DNA of 31,013 bases from Glomus cerebriforme (taxonomy: Eukaryota > Glomeromycota > Glomeromycetes > Glomerales > Glomeraceae): the NCBI GenBank assembly GCA_003550305.1, contig QKYT01000216.1, positions 44,951 to 75,963 on the forward strand, in the 5' to 3' direction. The notes below the pieces were generated by a model. The model was not told where the DNA came from and did not search any database. It saw nothing but the letters and a program-made list of their open reading frames with translations. The position numbers and the translations under genes are program-made. This document shows positions 1-12,255 of this stretch, piece by piece. Position 1 is the stretch's first letter; the number at the start of each line of letters is the position of its first letter.

Positions 1-105
1 ATTGTGAAAAACTTTAAACATTTGTTTTTATTGTAAATTCATAATAAATAAATAGCTGTTATAAATAAATATATAAATATATAAATATATAAATTATGTT
101 ATAAT

Positions 106-282
106 TGGACTGGACTGGACCAATCCATTGGACTTAGTATTATAGTCCAATTTTATAACTGGACTGNAACAATTGACCAACTACAAATTATATATAACAT
201 AATGGAACTGGACTGGAACTGGACTTAATGTATTGGACCAGTCCAGTCCAGTTAAATTTTTTTAAACTGGACCTAGTCCAGT
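106..282. repeat. Cluster of TGGAC/GTCCA short repeats with inverted arms
   Basis: The pentamer TGGAC, or its complement GTCCA, recurs more than ten times. Tandem runs lie at 106-120, 204-223 and 236-252. Inverted arms occur at 205-216 against 241-252, and a short palindrome lies at 266-282 (ACTGGAC, spacer CTA, GTCCAGT). The block is more G+C-rich than its surroundings. It could be a satellite-like fragment or the end of a fold-back element; no coding content is visible. One ambiguous base lies at 167. Confidence 0.75.
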
Positions 283-283
283 G

Positions 284-849
284 ACCAACACTGATGCCAA
301 CGACTGTATTGATAAAATTGAAAATGATCGGCAAAATTCACGTGATAAAATCGAAAGCCCACTATGAGGAATTTTTTCTCGTGGTTACATAGCTTTCTTG
401 ATGAATGTGGAATAACATACACCAAGTTTAATAAAATAATAAAATTATATTGAAAAGAATTCCAGACGCAAAAGGTTATAGAGATTGCCTAAATTTGTTT
501 TTTCGATACAAAGGAAAAGATATTAGTTGCTGACACTTCATCTAGTCTTAGACATGGATATTACCAATGTTCAAGATTTCAATGAAATGTAACATTATTA
601 CATATTGTGTATATTATAAAAGTATTAGCTTGTTTGTATGTATATGAAATAAAAAATTTTTAATTATGAAATATTAAGGGTATGGCGACTATTTGTTTAA
701 CATAATGATACTACTATGTAAAATTTATTAATTTTCACCTATTATACTTGTACTAAATAATAAACAAATGACCAATTCATATTATAGCTATAATTGACAA
801 TATATGAAAAACTATAATAATTCTTTTTTTTTAACATTATGGACGTGTG
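284..849. other. Spacer downstream of Ku70 with a possible decayed coding fragment
   Basis: Convergent side of the Ku70 gene. On the plus strand a reading frame from 364 to 585 reads as protein-like but contains stops at 451-453 (TGA) and 490-492 (TAA) before another TGA at 583-585. I do not recognise it. It may be a remnant of a transposon or gene, or chance. The rest, to 849, is plain AT-rich sequence that would carry the Ku70 3' untranslated region. Confidence 0.3.
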
Positions 850-3800
850 TCAATTAGATGATGATAAGAATTCTACAACTTGGTTAATTAAATCAGCTTT
901 TAAGCGAGTTGGCTTGGCTCCAATAGACTGAACATATGCTTTTAATTGGTCTACTGTAGCCTATAAAAATATAATATAAATTCAGAAACAGACAAAAAAT
1001 GAAAATACACTTATTTAAATAGCTACAAACCGTTTTAAGCTAAAAATGGTAAAAAAAAAAAAAAATCAATTAAGATTCCATCTATTATTAAAAAATTTTA
1101 TTTTAATAAATAAAAAATAAATAAAATTTATTGATACCTTGTCTTGTTCCCACAATGATTTTATATCTACGGAATCAGATGAACCTGATCCACGAGTAGT
1201 TCCACGAGTTCCACGAGTTCCGCGAGATGATGTTGGTTTTCTAGGTTGAATAGATATTCGGTTGGCAAGCAATTCTGCAATCCGTTGTTCTGACTCTTCA
1301 TTGAACGCTTCAATAATGTTTCCAACACGCTTTTAATCACAAAAAAATTTGCATTAATATTTGAAATTATGACGATTAAATTGTTAAATTAACACAATAT
1401 AAATAGTAAATACAAAAAAAAAAACCTTATTTATCAATACATATTTTGGAACTGTTGAATCTGTAATATGTGAGGGAACTTCCTTATCAAATGCCAGAGC
1501 CTGTAATACATCGTAGAAACGTTCCAATTCTATATACAAATATAAAAGATAAACAGTTAATTGAATAGTTATTAAAGTAAAAAAAAAAAAAAAGGTTAAA
1601 ATTCTTGGTTTTACCAGGATTATTGAATCTGTTAGGATCAAATCCGCCTTTCATATGTAGTTTGTCAACAATTGGCTTTAAGATATCAATCATCTCATCG
1701 GGAGCTACATAAATAATAATTATTTAATAATTCCAATTCATAATTGTTTAATATATATCTCACCGGGTGAAATTTCAGCGTGAGGTGGAAGTGGTCTGAT
1801 ATCATCAGCAAACGGAAGTGGTATCATATTGAATCCTGGGGGAAACACCTGTCGTTTATCTTCATCTAATTTTTCAGCCTAAATTAATTATGAATCAAAT
1901 ATAACAATTAATATAATAATATCAAATAAAATAAAAACATCACTATTAGTTTGAATTACTTGGGCTTGTAGTGCAACAAAAGAGGGGAGAGAGTTATCCC
2001 GTTTGACAAGGTAACATATAGCTACTTTGTCCATTTCTAGCATTTTTTTATGTAATGCCGCAAACGTTCTTCTGCTACCTTCAAATTGCTATAATAATAA
2101 AATTAATAAGGAAGTTAATTAAAGAATTATAAAATTATTCACAATAAATACAAAACCTACCCCTTCATCAGGGTATAAAAACAGTGCATGTTCAACATTA
2201 TAATGAATCTTCGCAGCACTTGAAGGTTTAAATCCGATAAGATTAAGGCCTAATCGTTTAAAATATAAAGAAACCATTAAAAATAAATTTCAATTATTAT
2301 ATAAATAAATATATTATTTACCTTTTTGGCCAAATCTTCGTAATTCAGCAACCTCGGCTTTGGTAAATGCTATCTATATAAGAAAAAAATATACCAGTTT
2401 CCATCGAATAAAACAATACAAAGAACCGAATATTAACCTTTTCGCCTCCGTATTCATAACAATATTTTATGTCATCGGGCATCAACTCTTGAGTCGTGTC
2501 CTAAAAAGTTTATTTATAATTAGTAAATAGCACTGATTTATATTCTCGGAAGAAAATAAAAGATATTTACCATACAAACGTATTTTGTCCTAGATTCGGC
2601 CAATCGTGTCGTTTCTGATCTCATGTGTACCATTCTTGGTGTCGGTTTCTTTTTCTCAATAATCATAGCATATCTATAGGATTAAACTATAATAATAAGA
2701 TAAAGAAATCCAACATTGGATAAAAAATTGAAGATACCCTTTAACGCCAATAGTAAGTCCAGGTATTCCCTCATCCCCCTCAAACAGACGGAATGGAATT
2801 GAGAACAACGATCTTCTCGGCGATTCTTTAGCCATAATTTGAGAAATAAGACTATCAAAATTATTTTGTGCACTATAGTGAGGAATTTCATCAATTTCAT
2901 CTCTGTGAATGATTTCCTAAAATTCATAATGATTAGTGAATTATGAGCGAAATAACAAGCATAAAAATTTTTATATTCACCGAATAGAATGCATTGAAAT
3001 CAAAAGGATGATCCGGCTTGTCTAAGCTGAATAGATTGATTTGGATGCCAGATTCGGTCAAATCCTTCAAGTTTATGGAAAATTTTAAATTTTAAAAGGA
3101 ATATTCGAACAACAACATATTAAACATTAAACCATATACAAACCCTTGCACGAGTTATTGCAGTACTATACAAAACTGAATTTGACGCATGTGGATTATC
3201 TTGATCAGTAACCAAGAATATTCTTTTTGTTTTAAGAGTCTTAGAGGTCCTAAAAGTTAGAAAAATTAATAAATGACGAAAGTAACAATAAACAATTTTA
3301 ATTTATACATAACAACGAACTCTTTATTGAATAATTCACTGCAAACCCAAAGCACATCTCCAATCGGGTACTCTTCATCGGTACTTCCATATTCATTATC
3401 AAAATCAACATCCCCTAATTTAAAAGAAATTAATAAGATACGAAGATACGAAAACTCAATACTATATTGTTCAATATACCCGATGCAATATTGTTTAATT
3501 CTTTAATTTTCTGAATATCAGGCGAGTCAAGATTATGAAGAACATAAATATGTTCTTTTTGAAGTGAATTTGATGATTTTTGCTATATAATTAATCATGA
3601 TAATCAGAATGTAGATAATTAAAAGAGTAATAAAAAAAAAAAAAAAAAAAAAAAGAAATATATATGTACTGTTCCCATAAATACTACACCAATAAGATCA
3701 GCAGTTATATCGGATATAAGTTTATAGGTCATTACTTCTGAGGCACATTGAACTGCTGATCGAAACGGAATTTCTGCAGCTCGCATAGCTTCACCAGAAT

Positions 3801-4043
3801 CAGGTTGATTTGCTTTCAACATTGAAGAAGATGCATCGATTACAAAAATAATGGCATCTCTATTGCTAGTCATAAGCTATCGCATGGATTTGTTTTAGAT
3901 AAAATATCAAAAAAAAAAAAAAAAAACATTAAAATCTGGACCTTTTTTGCTTCTTCTTCAATGTCCTCTTCCGCATCAAATTCATCTTGATCTCGATCGG
4001 AAAAAGAAGCCCAAGAACTTGAAATCGTATTTGAAGAAGTCAT
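850..4043 (-). CDS. KU70: Ku70, DNA-end-binding subunit of the Ku heterodimer (non-homologous end joining)
   Basis: Ku70 pairs with Ku80, encircles broken DNA ends in the nucleus and recruits end-joining ligase; it also acts at telomeres. My 17-exon model gives 644 residues, close to the roughly 610 usual for Ku70. Exons: 4043-3942, 3876-3670, 3582-3480, 3414-3309, 3249-3144, 3064-2981, 2916-2738, 2673-2571, 2500-2438, 2373-2322, 2249-2161, 2088-1960, 1878-1764, 1704-1615, 1529-1426, 1329-1138, 960-850. An acidic N-terminus precedes a von Willebrand A-like domain starting near residue 42 (AIIFVIDASSSM), with RIFLVTDQDNPH near residue 180. The Ku core follows, then an RGT-rich linker near residues 570-590, and a C-terminal SAP DNA-binding domain (609-644, TVDQLKAYVQSIGAK). 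The SAP domain separates Ku70 from Ku80. Intron 1 has the unusual donor GTCCAG. No disruption is seen. Confidence 0.95.
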
Positions 4044-4229
4044 TGTTATAAAAGTACCGTAATGCGATTAAGAAAATGGTCAGTTAAAAATGTCAATCAA
4101 TTGTTGCACATCTGAATAAAATTAAGTAATTTTACACGTTCTGATCAAATTTGAGTCAGATCACATGAAGGCGTAGGGATAAATGCGCGTTTTTATTTAT
4201 CAATTTTATTTGCGGAGAAAATTTTTCTA

Positions 4230-5290
4230 TTGATAAATGCCCTCAAAGAAATCTGGTTTGAACAAAGTATATTAAATATTAATTCAATATTATTCTCAAT
4301 ATTCTTTCTCAAAAAAATTAAAACTAAGCCTCCAGGTTATACTTTTATATATAAAAATGAGAATGAATTTCGTTGCAAAATGGAATACAATATTACAATG
4401 GCAAGACATTCAAAAGTGAAGATTACCGACAAAATAAGCAAATAGCAAAACACTACAGCTCGTAAGGCTGTTAAATATCTGAAAGAAATTTTATTCAGGC
4501 TACTTTTAACGCCCTAAGAAAAAGAAAAAGTTGAGTAGAGGGAAGTTTTATCTTCGATCAAGTGGTACAAACAAATATTGAAACAATATCCACAGAAAAG
4601 GACCATGGCTTTGTTGCTTGAATTTTGTCAGTACTATAAACTTTTCCCTGTATATCATGAGAATCAAAATGAGAAAGATCGGTACAAGTTCGATCTTCAC
4701 GTAGGCTCTCGTAAATTTAAGTCCAGCAGATCCTTCTATTACAGACCAAAATCATTGCAAAAAAAAAGAAGGATTTTTAGCCTTGTTTCCGATTTCTGTG
4801 ATATGAACTTGATGAAAAGAAAGCTCAAAAAGGAAAATATGGTAATAACCTTTGCCCATCACAAGACGTACCTTTGCTATTCTTGTAGCATCAGAATTGG
4901 GATCGACTCCTGCAAACGTATCTTTGGAATGCTATCTCCAAAAACAAGATCAAGGTCAACAACAAACTTCAATATCTGAACCGATGCAGATTCGCAAAAA
5001 ACCGTTTTAATGCAAAAGATATTTAAGTCTTTTACATTAAATTTGGCAGGCCAAAAAAAAATGGAAGAAGCCCACTTACAATATTAAAGAGGCTGAAGGT
5101 GGATTTAAATATAATATGTTCATGGAAAGAATTTTTAGGTTTACATCAAACAAGGTATGCTACACAAAATCAAATGCGATGAAAGTAGCTGCGAAAATAG
5201 CGTACCAAAATTTCTCAGAGAAGGATATCGGAATGAAGAAACAGGAATGCAAAGAAAAGAGGCAAAAAGGTTGTTTTTGACTTTTTAACT
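4230..5290 (+). pseudogene. Unrecognised decayed coding tract; possible TnpB/Fanzor-like remnant
   Basis: Between the Ku70 start and the SKI2 end lies sequence richer in G+C than its surroundings, with open stretches at 4230-4445 and 4578-4979 (133 codons) in different frames and further lysine/arginine-rich open stretches to about 5280. The 4578 frame holds IFSLVSDF followed by IRIGIDSCKRIF, which loosely resembles the first RuvC-like strand of TnpB/Fanzor nucleases (G-I-D-P-G...F), with the usual P-G replaced by S-C. After a frame change, a basic segment (KIKVNNKLQYLNRCRF) sits where TnpB proteins have a basic helix. No zinc-ribbon motif was found. The assignment is a weak inference; the tract may be another dead mobile gene. 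Confidence 0.25.
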
Positions 5291-5653
5291 TTAGAAATCG
5301 TTGCCCAAACGCGTGGTACAAGGTTTAAATATTATTAAATATCGAAATTTATTTAATATTAAATATTTTGTGATTATTGTTATCCAATATGCTTTATATT
5401 GAAATAAGAATAAGAAATATTGCATTGGACTTTCTATAAAATTTTAATTCTTAACATCAAAAGTTTAATAAATGTAGTGGTTTTAACTGTTTTATATTGT
5501 AAATATCTTTTATTAAAAAATAAATTGAATCATAAAGGACAACAAAAAAATGTTCAAATTTTTTTTACATATTAAATTTTTATTAAATATCACAATTATT
5601 AATTTCTTCTCGATTAAAAAATAAAAAATGTAATAAAAAAAAAAAGAGAAGGT
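5291..5653. other. AT-rich spacer, no gene seen
   Basis: Low-complexity A/T sequence between the decayed tract and the SKI2 stop codon. It should include the SKI2 3' untranslated region, but I see no distinctive signal. Confidence 0.6.
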
Positions 5654-8600
5654 TTAAAAATACTATAGAAAAGAACTTAATTAGAATCATGAAAAAAATT
5701 ATTAATAAAACGAAATATATATATATGAATGATTCTTATCACTTACCAAACTTTTAGCAAATACAATGTCACGTTTAATATTTGATTGAGCATCTTCCAT
5801 TTTTTTATATAAAGAAGAATCACCAATAAGTTTAGCTGCACTTTTAACTTCTCTACAAGTTTCATCTAATCTTGTAATACATCTTACGATTGATCCTTCT
5901 GATACATCAGTTAATTTTGTAATTTCTATAAATTCCTAATGTTTAAATGAAAACCAATATGATGTTAAAAAAGCAGTTATGATGTTTAGATGGTAAAATT
6001 ATTATTCATTACCGTTTTTCGAGCCCATTCATGAACAACTTCAACCAACCCAGTTTTTATATGCTTATGATTAATATGTTTAATATCATCATCATCATTT
6101 GAATCTTTTGAATCTTTACCATTTTTAGAATCTCTACCATTTTTACCATTTTTAAAATCTTTAAAATCTTTAACATCTTCGTCATCAGAAAGACTAATAC
6201 CAAATTCTAATTGAACTTCATCAACACGGTTTGCAATTTCAAATATAGTATTTAATCCCTATAAATAAATGAGAAATGTAATTTCGTTTGTGTTCTAAAA
6301 ACGTATGATACTTTGTATTAACTTCATAATACATACTTTCTTTAAACTCGGTGTAAGATTTGGTTTAAAATCACTTTTATTTTTCTCTTGAAATATGAAG
6401 CATGATAACAAAGCAACAATCTCTGCTGCATCATATTCTGCCAAAACATTATCAAATATTAATTCGGTAACAATCAATTCATCAGCTGAATTAATCTATA
6501 CATAAAATAAAAGAATAATGAATTGATTAATTAGGCATGTTAATAGTATATTATATTCATCTGTAATGTTATGATTTTACCTCGCATGCAACACGACCTT
6601 TCAATTGTAAGAGACGATTCTCATCAATATAATTTAATTTTTTTAATACTTCAATCCTTTGTTCAAAATCCGGTAATAATTCAAGATTTTGATTTGATAT
6701 TGTTTTTTCTAAATCATTCAAATTTTTTTTAAGTAAACGTTCTTTGTGTATAATTCCATACTATAATAATAATAATAATAAAAAAATAAATAAATATTTT
6801 TTTTTTTTGGTTAGATATTAAACCCATAAAATACATGTTTAATATATGTTACTTACATGTTCAGTAAATTCTGTACACATTATACACTGGAATGAATTTA
6901 ATCTATCCATTAACTGATCTCTTTCTTTCAAGTTAAGTTGAAAATCTATATGAGGTACTTTTGACCAATCATGTTCAATTTTCCCATCTGCAAAAATTAT
7001 ATTAATTAATGATAATTCCAAATATAAATTAAATATTATAAACAAGATCTTTCTCTTACCCTTTTGTGTTGTAAATGCATACCGCAATAATTCTTGAGAT
7101 AACATAGAAATTTCAAGTTCATCCCCCTTTTCTATTATGTTGTTAACGATGTTTTTGTTCAGCTAATTTTAAAAAACACACATTGATGTCAGTACATATC
7201 ACACTACGAAATAATAAATAGTGACTTTCTTGAGCATACTTTGATAGAGGATTTCGTTATAACAGCAATATCTTTGTAAGGTAAATTTTTAATAATGTGT
7301 ATATAAGAACTTGGATTAGGAATAGATAATTTTGTCACAGGAAGTGGTGAACAATCTGTTGTAACTAAATGTAATGATAATTAAGGTTTAAATTTAATTT
7401 TTGAAATTTCTTATATAAATAGAAGACTAACCTCGCTCAGAGGGTTCAGAAATGTTATTTTCTTTATCTACAAGCATAAAGACAACGTATGATTCTTCAT
7501 TGGAAGCACCTTTAGCATCCTTCGAACGTTTCTGCGACTTCAATATAACAGCCGCTACATTCCTATAAGACTATGACCATTAAAAGACACGTTATAAATA
7601 TTTAAGTGTTAAATTATAACTTGTGAATAAATTTACGAAATTACTTACATTATTATTAATGACAATTATCTTTCCCGGAACTAACGCTTTAAATCGTATT
7701 GGCAAATTATTGATTTTTTCATAAAGTTGCTTATTTAATTTTACAATATCTGTCGAGACATCGTAATATTCATTTATATCTCGAATACATATAGGGCATT
7801 CAAGTTTTTGAAATTTACTAAGCTTATGTTCATTCTATCATTTATAACATATTTGTAAGTCAAGTAATTAATAAAACTACGATAAAAATAGATAAAATAA
7901 CTGTTATTGATAAACTTACTTCTGCAAAACTTTTTTGATGTATTGGCATCATTTTCTGACCCATATTCTCAGAAAAACTTCGTTTAATCATCTCCTCAAC
8001 TCGTAAAGCTTCGACACGTAATAAATTAAGTATCATATTATAAGTAAGACGAAATTTGGATTCCAATTTCGTAGGCTTACCCAATATCACCTCTTTAAGT
8101 ATACTTACCTATAAAAAAAGAAGATTTCAACCTGGGTTAATTTCAAATAATTAATAAAACAAATTTAAACAACAGATTTCCTACTCACACTAGGAGCTTC
8201 ATCACCTTTAGGGTTAATAATAACATAACCAGTTTTATCAATTTCACGTCTTCCTGCACGTCCAGACATTTGTGTATATTCTCCTGGTAATAATTCACGA
8301 AAATTTTTTCCATCATGTTTTCTTATTTCGGAAAATACAACTGTACGTGCTGGCATATTTATACCCTACAAAGTTAAATGTTTTAAACAGCGTGAAAGCA
8401 AAATATACAAATTTTTTTTGAAAAGAATTCAAATTACCATAGCAAAAGTTTCTGTGGCAAAAAGTACTTTAACCAATTTTTTTCCAAATAACATTTCTAC
8501 CATCTATTTTTAAATGAAAATTTTCATTAAATCTTCCTTCCGATCAATATTGTAACATATTCACATTACTAACCTCTTTAATGATTGGAAGTAATCCACC

Positions 8601-9423
8601 ATGATGAACGGCAATGCCTCTTTTCAATAAATCTTTAATCCTCAATACTTGAGGTAATCTCCTGTCAGAATCTAAACATTAAAAAAGAAAGACATTCATC
8701 ATCGAAAATTTTAATAAATCAATAAAATTTCATTTGAATTTTACTTACCATTTAGACGCGTTAAGCTACTCTCAATAAAAGTGTGAATACGACTTTTCTC
8801 AGAAGAAGTACAAAGATCCAAATTAATAAGACTTCCTGCATATTCATCACATCTCTTTTTAGAGAAAGTAAAATTTATCACTGGTAATAAATCTCGAGTC
8901 TTCAATAAATTAATAAGATTTGTCCATATGTTCTTATTCTGTTTTAAATTTGAAATTAATTACTATTATTATTATTTTAAATATTTGCTACAAAAATTCT
9001 AATAAAATAAATACCTGTTGAAACGACGTTCTAGAATTCCCCCCACCTCTACCTCTACCTCTTTGTCTGAAACCACCACGACCTCGCTGTATTCCACCTC
9101 CACGTCCTCCACGTCCTCCACGAGCACCATTAACATTCCCTTTTTCTTTACCTCTTTTTAATGCATTATCGGCTTTTTTCCACCTATTAGAATTTAAAAT
9201 TTAAACATTCAAAATACGTTTAGAATATAATAAGTCTTTCCTTATTAAAAGGATATAGCATACATACTCTTGTTCTAAGAAATTTTTTTTCGCGTCAACA
9301 ATTTTATAAATGTCATTATCGGCATATAAGTAATGTTCAAGTGGTATAGGACGTTGTAATGTACTAATCACGTAAATGTGTTTCTTTTTTGTTCGTCTTT
9401 TTTTTTTAAAAAAAAAATAATAA

Positions 9424-9471
<48 letters not shown>

Positions 9472-11922
9472 TTTACAATTAGAATTGAATAACAAGCGTA
9501 AAATAGATTATAATGAAATATTTCATACCCAATCCAATCAGCAAATTCTTTTGTATTCGGTACAGTAGCCGATAAAAGAACAAGATTTACGTGAGCAGGT
9601 AACATAATAATGACTTCTTCCCATACCACACCACGCTATACAAAAGATATCATCTAATACATTAATATAACTAATTAATCTGCGAAATTTTTATAATTAA
9701 ATCATATCCTTTACCTCTGAATCATTAATATAATGAACTTCATCAAATATAACAAATTCGACATCTCTAATCAAATCAGCTCCTTTATACAACATTGATC
9801 TTAGAATTTCTGTTGTCATAATTAAACAAGAAGCTTCAGGATTAATTTGTATATCTCCCGTTAATATACCAACATCATCAAATTGTTTTTTAAAATCGTT
9901 ATATTTTTGATTTGAAAGAGCTTTTATCGGAGATGTATATATAGTTCTGAAAAAAAAAGAGTTTAATATCTCAGTAGTTCACATAAAATAAAGTAAAAGT
10001 ATTTATATTAAAAAGAACTACCGCGTCATATGTTTTGAAGCTAAAGATATAGCATATTCAGCGACTACAGTTTTACCAGCTGAAGTATGAGCAGCTACAA
10101 ACACAGATTCACCATTTTCCAAATGATAAATTGCTCGTTTTTGAAATGTATCCAATTCAAATTTATACTACAATTGAAAATATAAGCCAATAATCATTTT
10201 TTTTTTTTTTTTACTACTCAACAAACAGATAAGAGTACACACCTCACGAGCAAGTTCTGGAACCAGTTCTCTAAAATTATCTACATTAATTTTAACATCA
10301 TGAGCATACTCAGGCTCTCGAGTACTTGATTTACTTGCTTTATTTGAACTTTCAAGTGGAGGTGGCTGAAATTAAAAAGAATACATTATATTTAGTAACT
10401 TTTGAATATTTATTTATATAGACGAATTCATACCTGAGTTGGTAAAAGATTATCAACAGAATCTTCATCTTTTATATCTTTACTTGTTTCTTTATTTTTC
10501 GTCACTTCCACATATTCAATATTCTATTTAAGTAAAATAATATAATATTAATAAGAATCTTATAATCACAATTTGTAAAGTGTGATACTAACTTCTTGTA
10601 CTTCTTTATCTAGAATAGATTGAACCTCATTTGTTTCATCTAAAGGTTCAAGAAATTCAGCCAATTCGTTTTCATCATGAGTAATCATATCAGTAATATT
10701 TAATCCCACAAATTTATTAGTAGATCGAATTTGACGTTCTTTCTCATCTTTTTATGTAAACATTAAATTTAACGTAAAATTAATATTAACATTATAAAAT
10801 TGAATGTTTAGAATCAAAAAAAAAAAAAAAAAAATTAATAATTTAGTCCAACCTTCAAATATTAAGCCACGATTTAATCCCGGAGGTACCGATAAGATTT
10901 CATCTTTATATAAAGAGTTCAAAGATATAGATAAACATTTTTTTTATATATAAGGAAGAAGCAAATTTTTATAAAGTTTTAATAAAAGTTTAGATCATAA
11001 AAGAGTACAAACCATCTTCAAAACTCAATGGAACATTTGCAACTTCGACTTCTTTGTCAATAATATCATTTATCACTTCTTCATCAATCATTACTTCAGA
11101 TTCCAATCCACCTATTATATATAATAAATATAAACAAAAAAAAACAATCAATTTTAATCAAAATTAAAACAAACATAATATTAAATAGTTTATACCAGGA
11201 GCGAATGGAAATTGACTAGAAGCTCCCCTAACAAAATGATTTATAGAACCAGGTTCACGTAACAATGATGTTGAATTTTTGGCAGTTAGATTCAATTCAG
11301 CAACCACAACCTTTATCAAAAATATAATTAAACTCTGTATAAAATAATCTAAAAAATAAATATATAAATATATATAAATATATGTAATTACTTCTTTATA
11401 ACCAATGATTCTTCCATCGGGACCATCACGAACAATTTCCAAAGTTGTTCGTGGTTTTGATGGTTCCAACACAGTTAATGACATAAAATCAGGTTCACGT
11501 TCCAATAATCTTATAAAGAAATATTTAAATAAATATTAAATTTGGAGATAAATGAACAAAATTTATTAACCAAGAAATTACTTACTGTTGACATTTGAAT
11601 AACCATGAAGTAGGGAATGAGGTACGAGGGATTAAATATCTTTCCTCTATGTCTCGTTGTACCTCTTCTCGTGATAATGGTTTTCCAAGTCCAACAGGTA
11701 ACTAGTAAAAATAAATTTAATTATTAATAAATTCCAAATGATAAAAAAGAAATAATCATATTAATACATACTACGGATAATTCCTCATTTATAACATCAT
11801 TTATGCTAGCTGGAATATCATTTAAATGTTGGAAACCAATTAAGAAATATACTAAAGAACACGACGAAAATGCGAATCAAAAGGTATAATGACTAAAAAC
11901 CTAATATTGCGATATCTTCCAT
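5654..11922 (-). CDS. SKI2: SKI2 DExH-box RNA helicase, core of the Ski complex
   Basis: Cytoplasmic 3'-5' RNA helicase that, with Ski3 and Ski8, feeds mRNA into the exosome. My 30-exon model sums to 3936 bases (1311 residues), near the 1250-1290 of animal and yeast proteins. The N-terminal region has the Ski2-specific [11 protein letters not shown] and [14 protein letters not shown] segments. RecA1: AAHTSAGKT (347-355), DEVH (439-442), SAT (470-472). [14 protein letters not shown] then precedes an arginine-glycine linker (about 527-583). RecA2 has QMSGRAGRR (733-741). The arch follows, and a DSHCT C-terminus. These signatures favour Ski2 over the paralogue Mtr4. Exon ends: 11922-11901, 11851-11775, 11701-11586, 11509-11392, 11310-11196, 11111-11013, 10903-10853, 10747-10593, 10523-10434, 10365-10243, 10167-10022, 9946-9715, 9635-9529, 9396-9268, 9183-9015, 8938-8749, 8671-8574, 8503-8438, 8365-8189, 8108-7920, 7834-7649, 7570-7432, 7364-7240, 7162-7060, 6987-6857, 6760-6581, 6495-6337, 6258-6013, 5935-5747, 5662-5654. 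Confidence 0.95.
9418..9469. repeat. AAT/ATT trinucleotide microsatellite inside a SKI2 intron
   Basis: About 17 units of AAT with one interruption (AAAAAT near 9430), in the intron between SKI2 exons 13 and 14 (9397-9528). On the coding strand it is a T-rich tract just upstream of the AG acceptor at 9398-9397, so its length sets the polypyrimidine-like stretch. A conceptual translation through the intron gives a poly-tyrosine run, which is not part of the protein. Confidence 0.9.
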
Positions 11923-12255
11923 TTGCTTTAAAGTCGTGTTTCCTCGGTTAAAGGTTAAGATAGAAATTGATTGTGATTTTCAGGTCCCAATTTATTGATA
12001 ATTTATCCGGTCGATCGAACGCTATGCTGTACGCCTGTACAGTACATATTAGTGTACTGCGCCAACGCTTTGTGAAAACGTGACGGACATTAACACATTC
12101 TTTACGACGCACTTTTATCAATTTTTATGAATAATTTTAAAATATGTGCAACATCAATTAATATATTTAATATATATGCATATAAAATGATTTATTTAAA
12201 TCATTCATACAATTAAAGGAAAAAACAACTATATAAAATTATAAAATTATGTTAT
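11923..12255. promoter_or_regulatory. SKI2 upstream region with a short inverted repeat
   Basis: The 333 bp between the SKI2 start and the stop of the WOPR gene must hold the SKI2 promoter. A G+C-richer patch at 12005-12070 contains the inverted repeat CAGTACA (12040-12046), spacer TATTAG, TGTACTG (12053-12059), overlapping the palindrome CTGTACAG. No TATA box or transcription start can be assigned with confidence; a regulatory role for the repeat is speculative. Confidence 0.35.

Noticed and set aside
3273..3506. 77-codon plus-strand frame
   Set aside because: It is antisense to Ku70 exons 3 and 4, whose splicing and homology are clear.
9201..9629. Single 142-codon minus frame with a poly-Tyr run
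   Set aside because: It is SKI2 exons 13 and 14 read through the AAT microsatellite intron; splicing restores the conserved WIGRTKKK.
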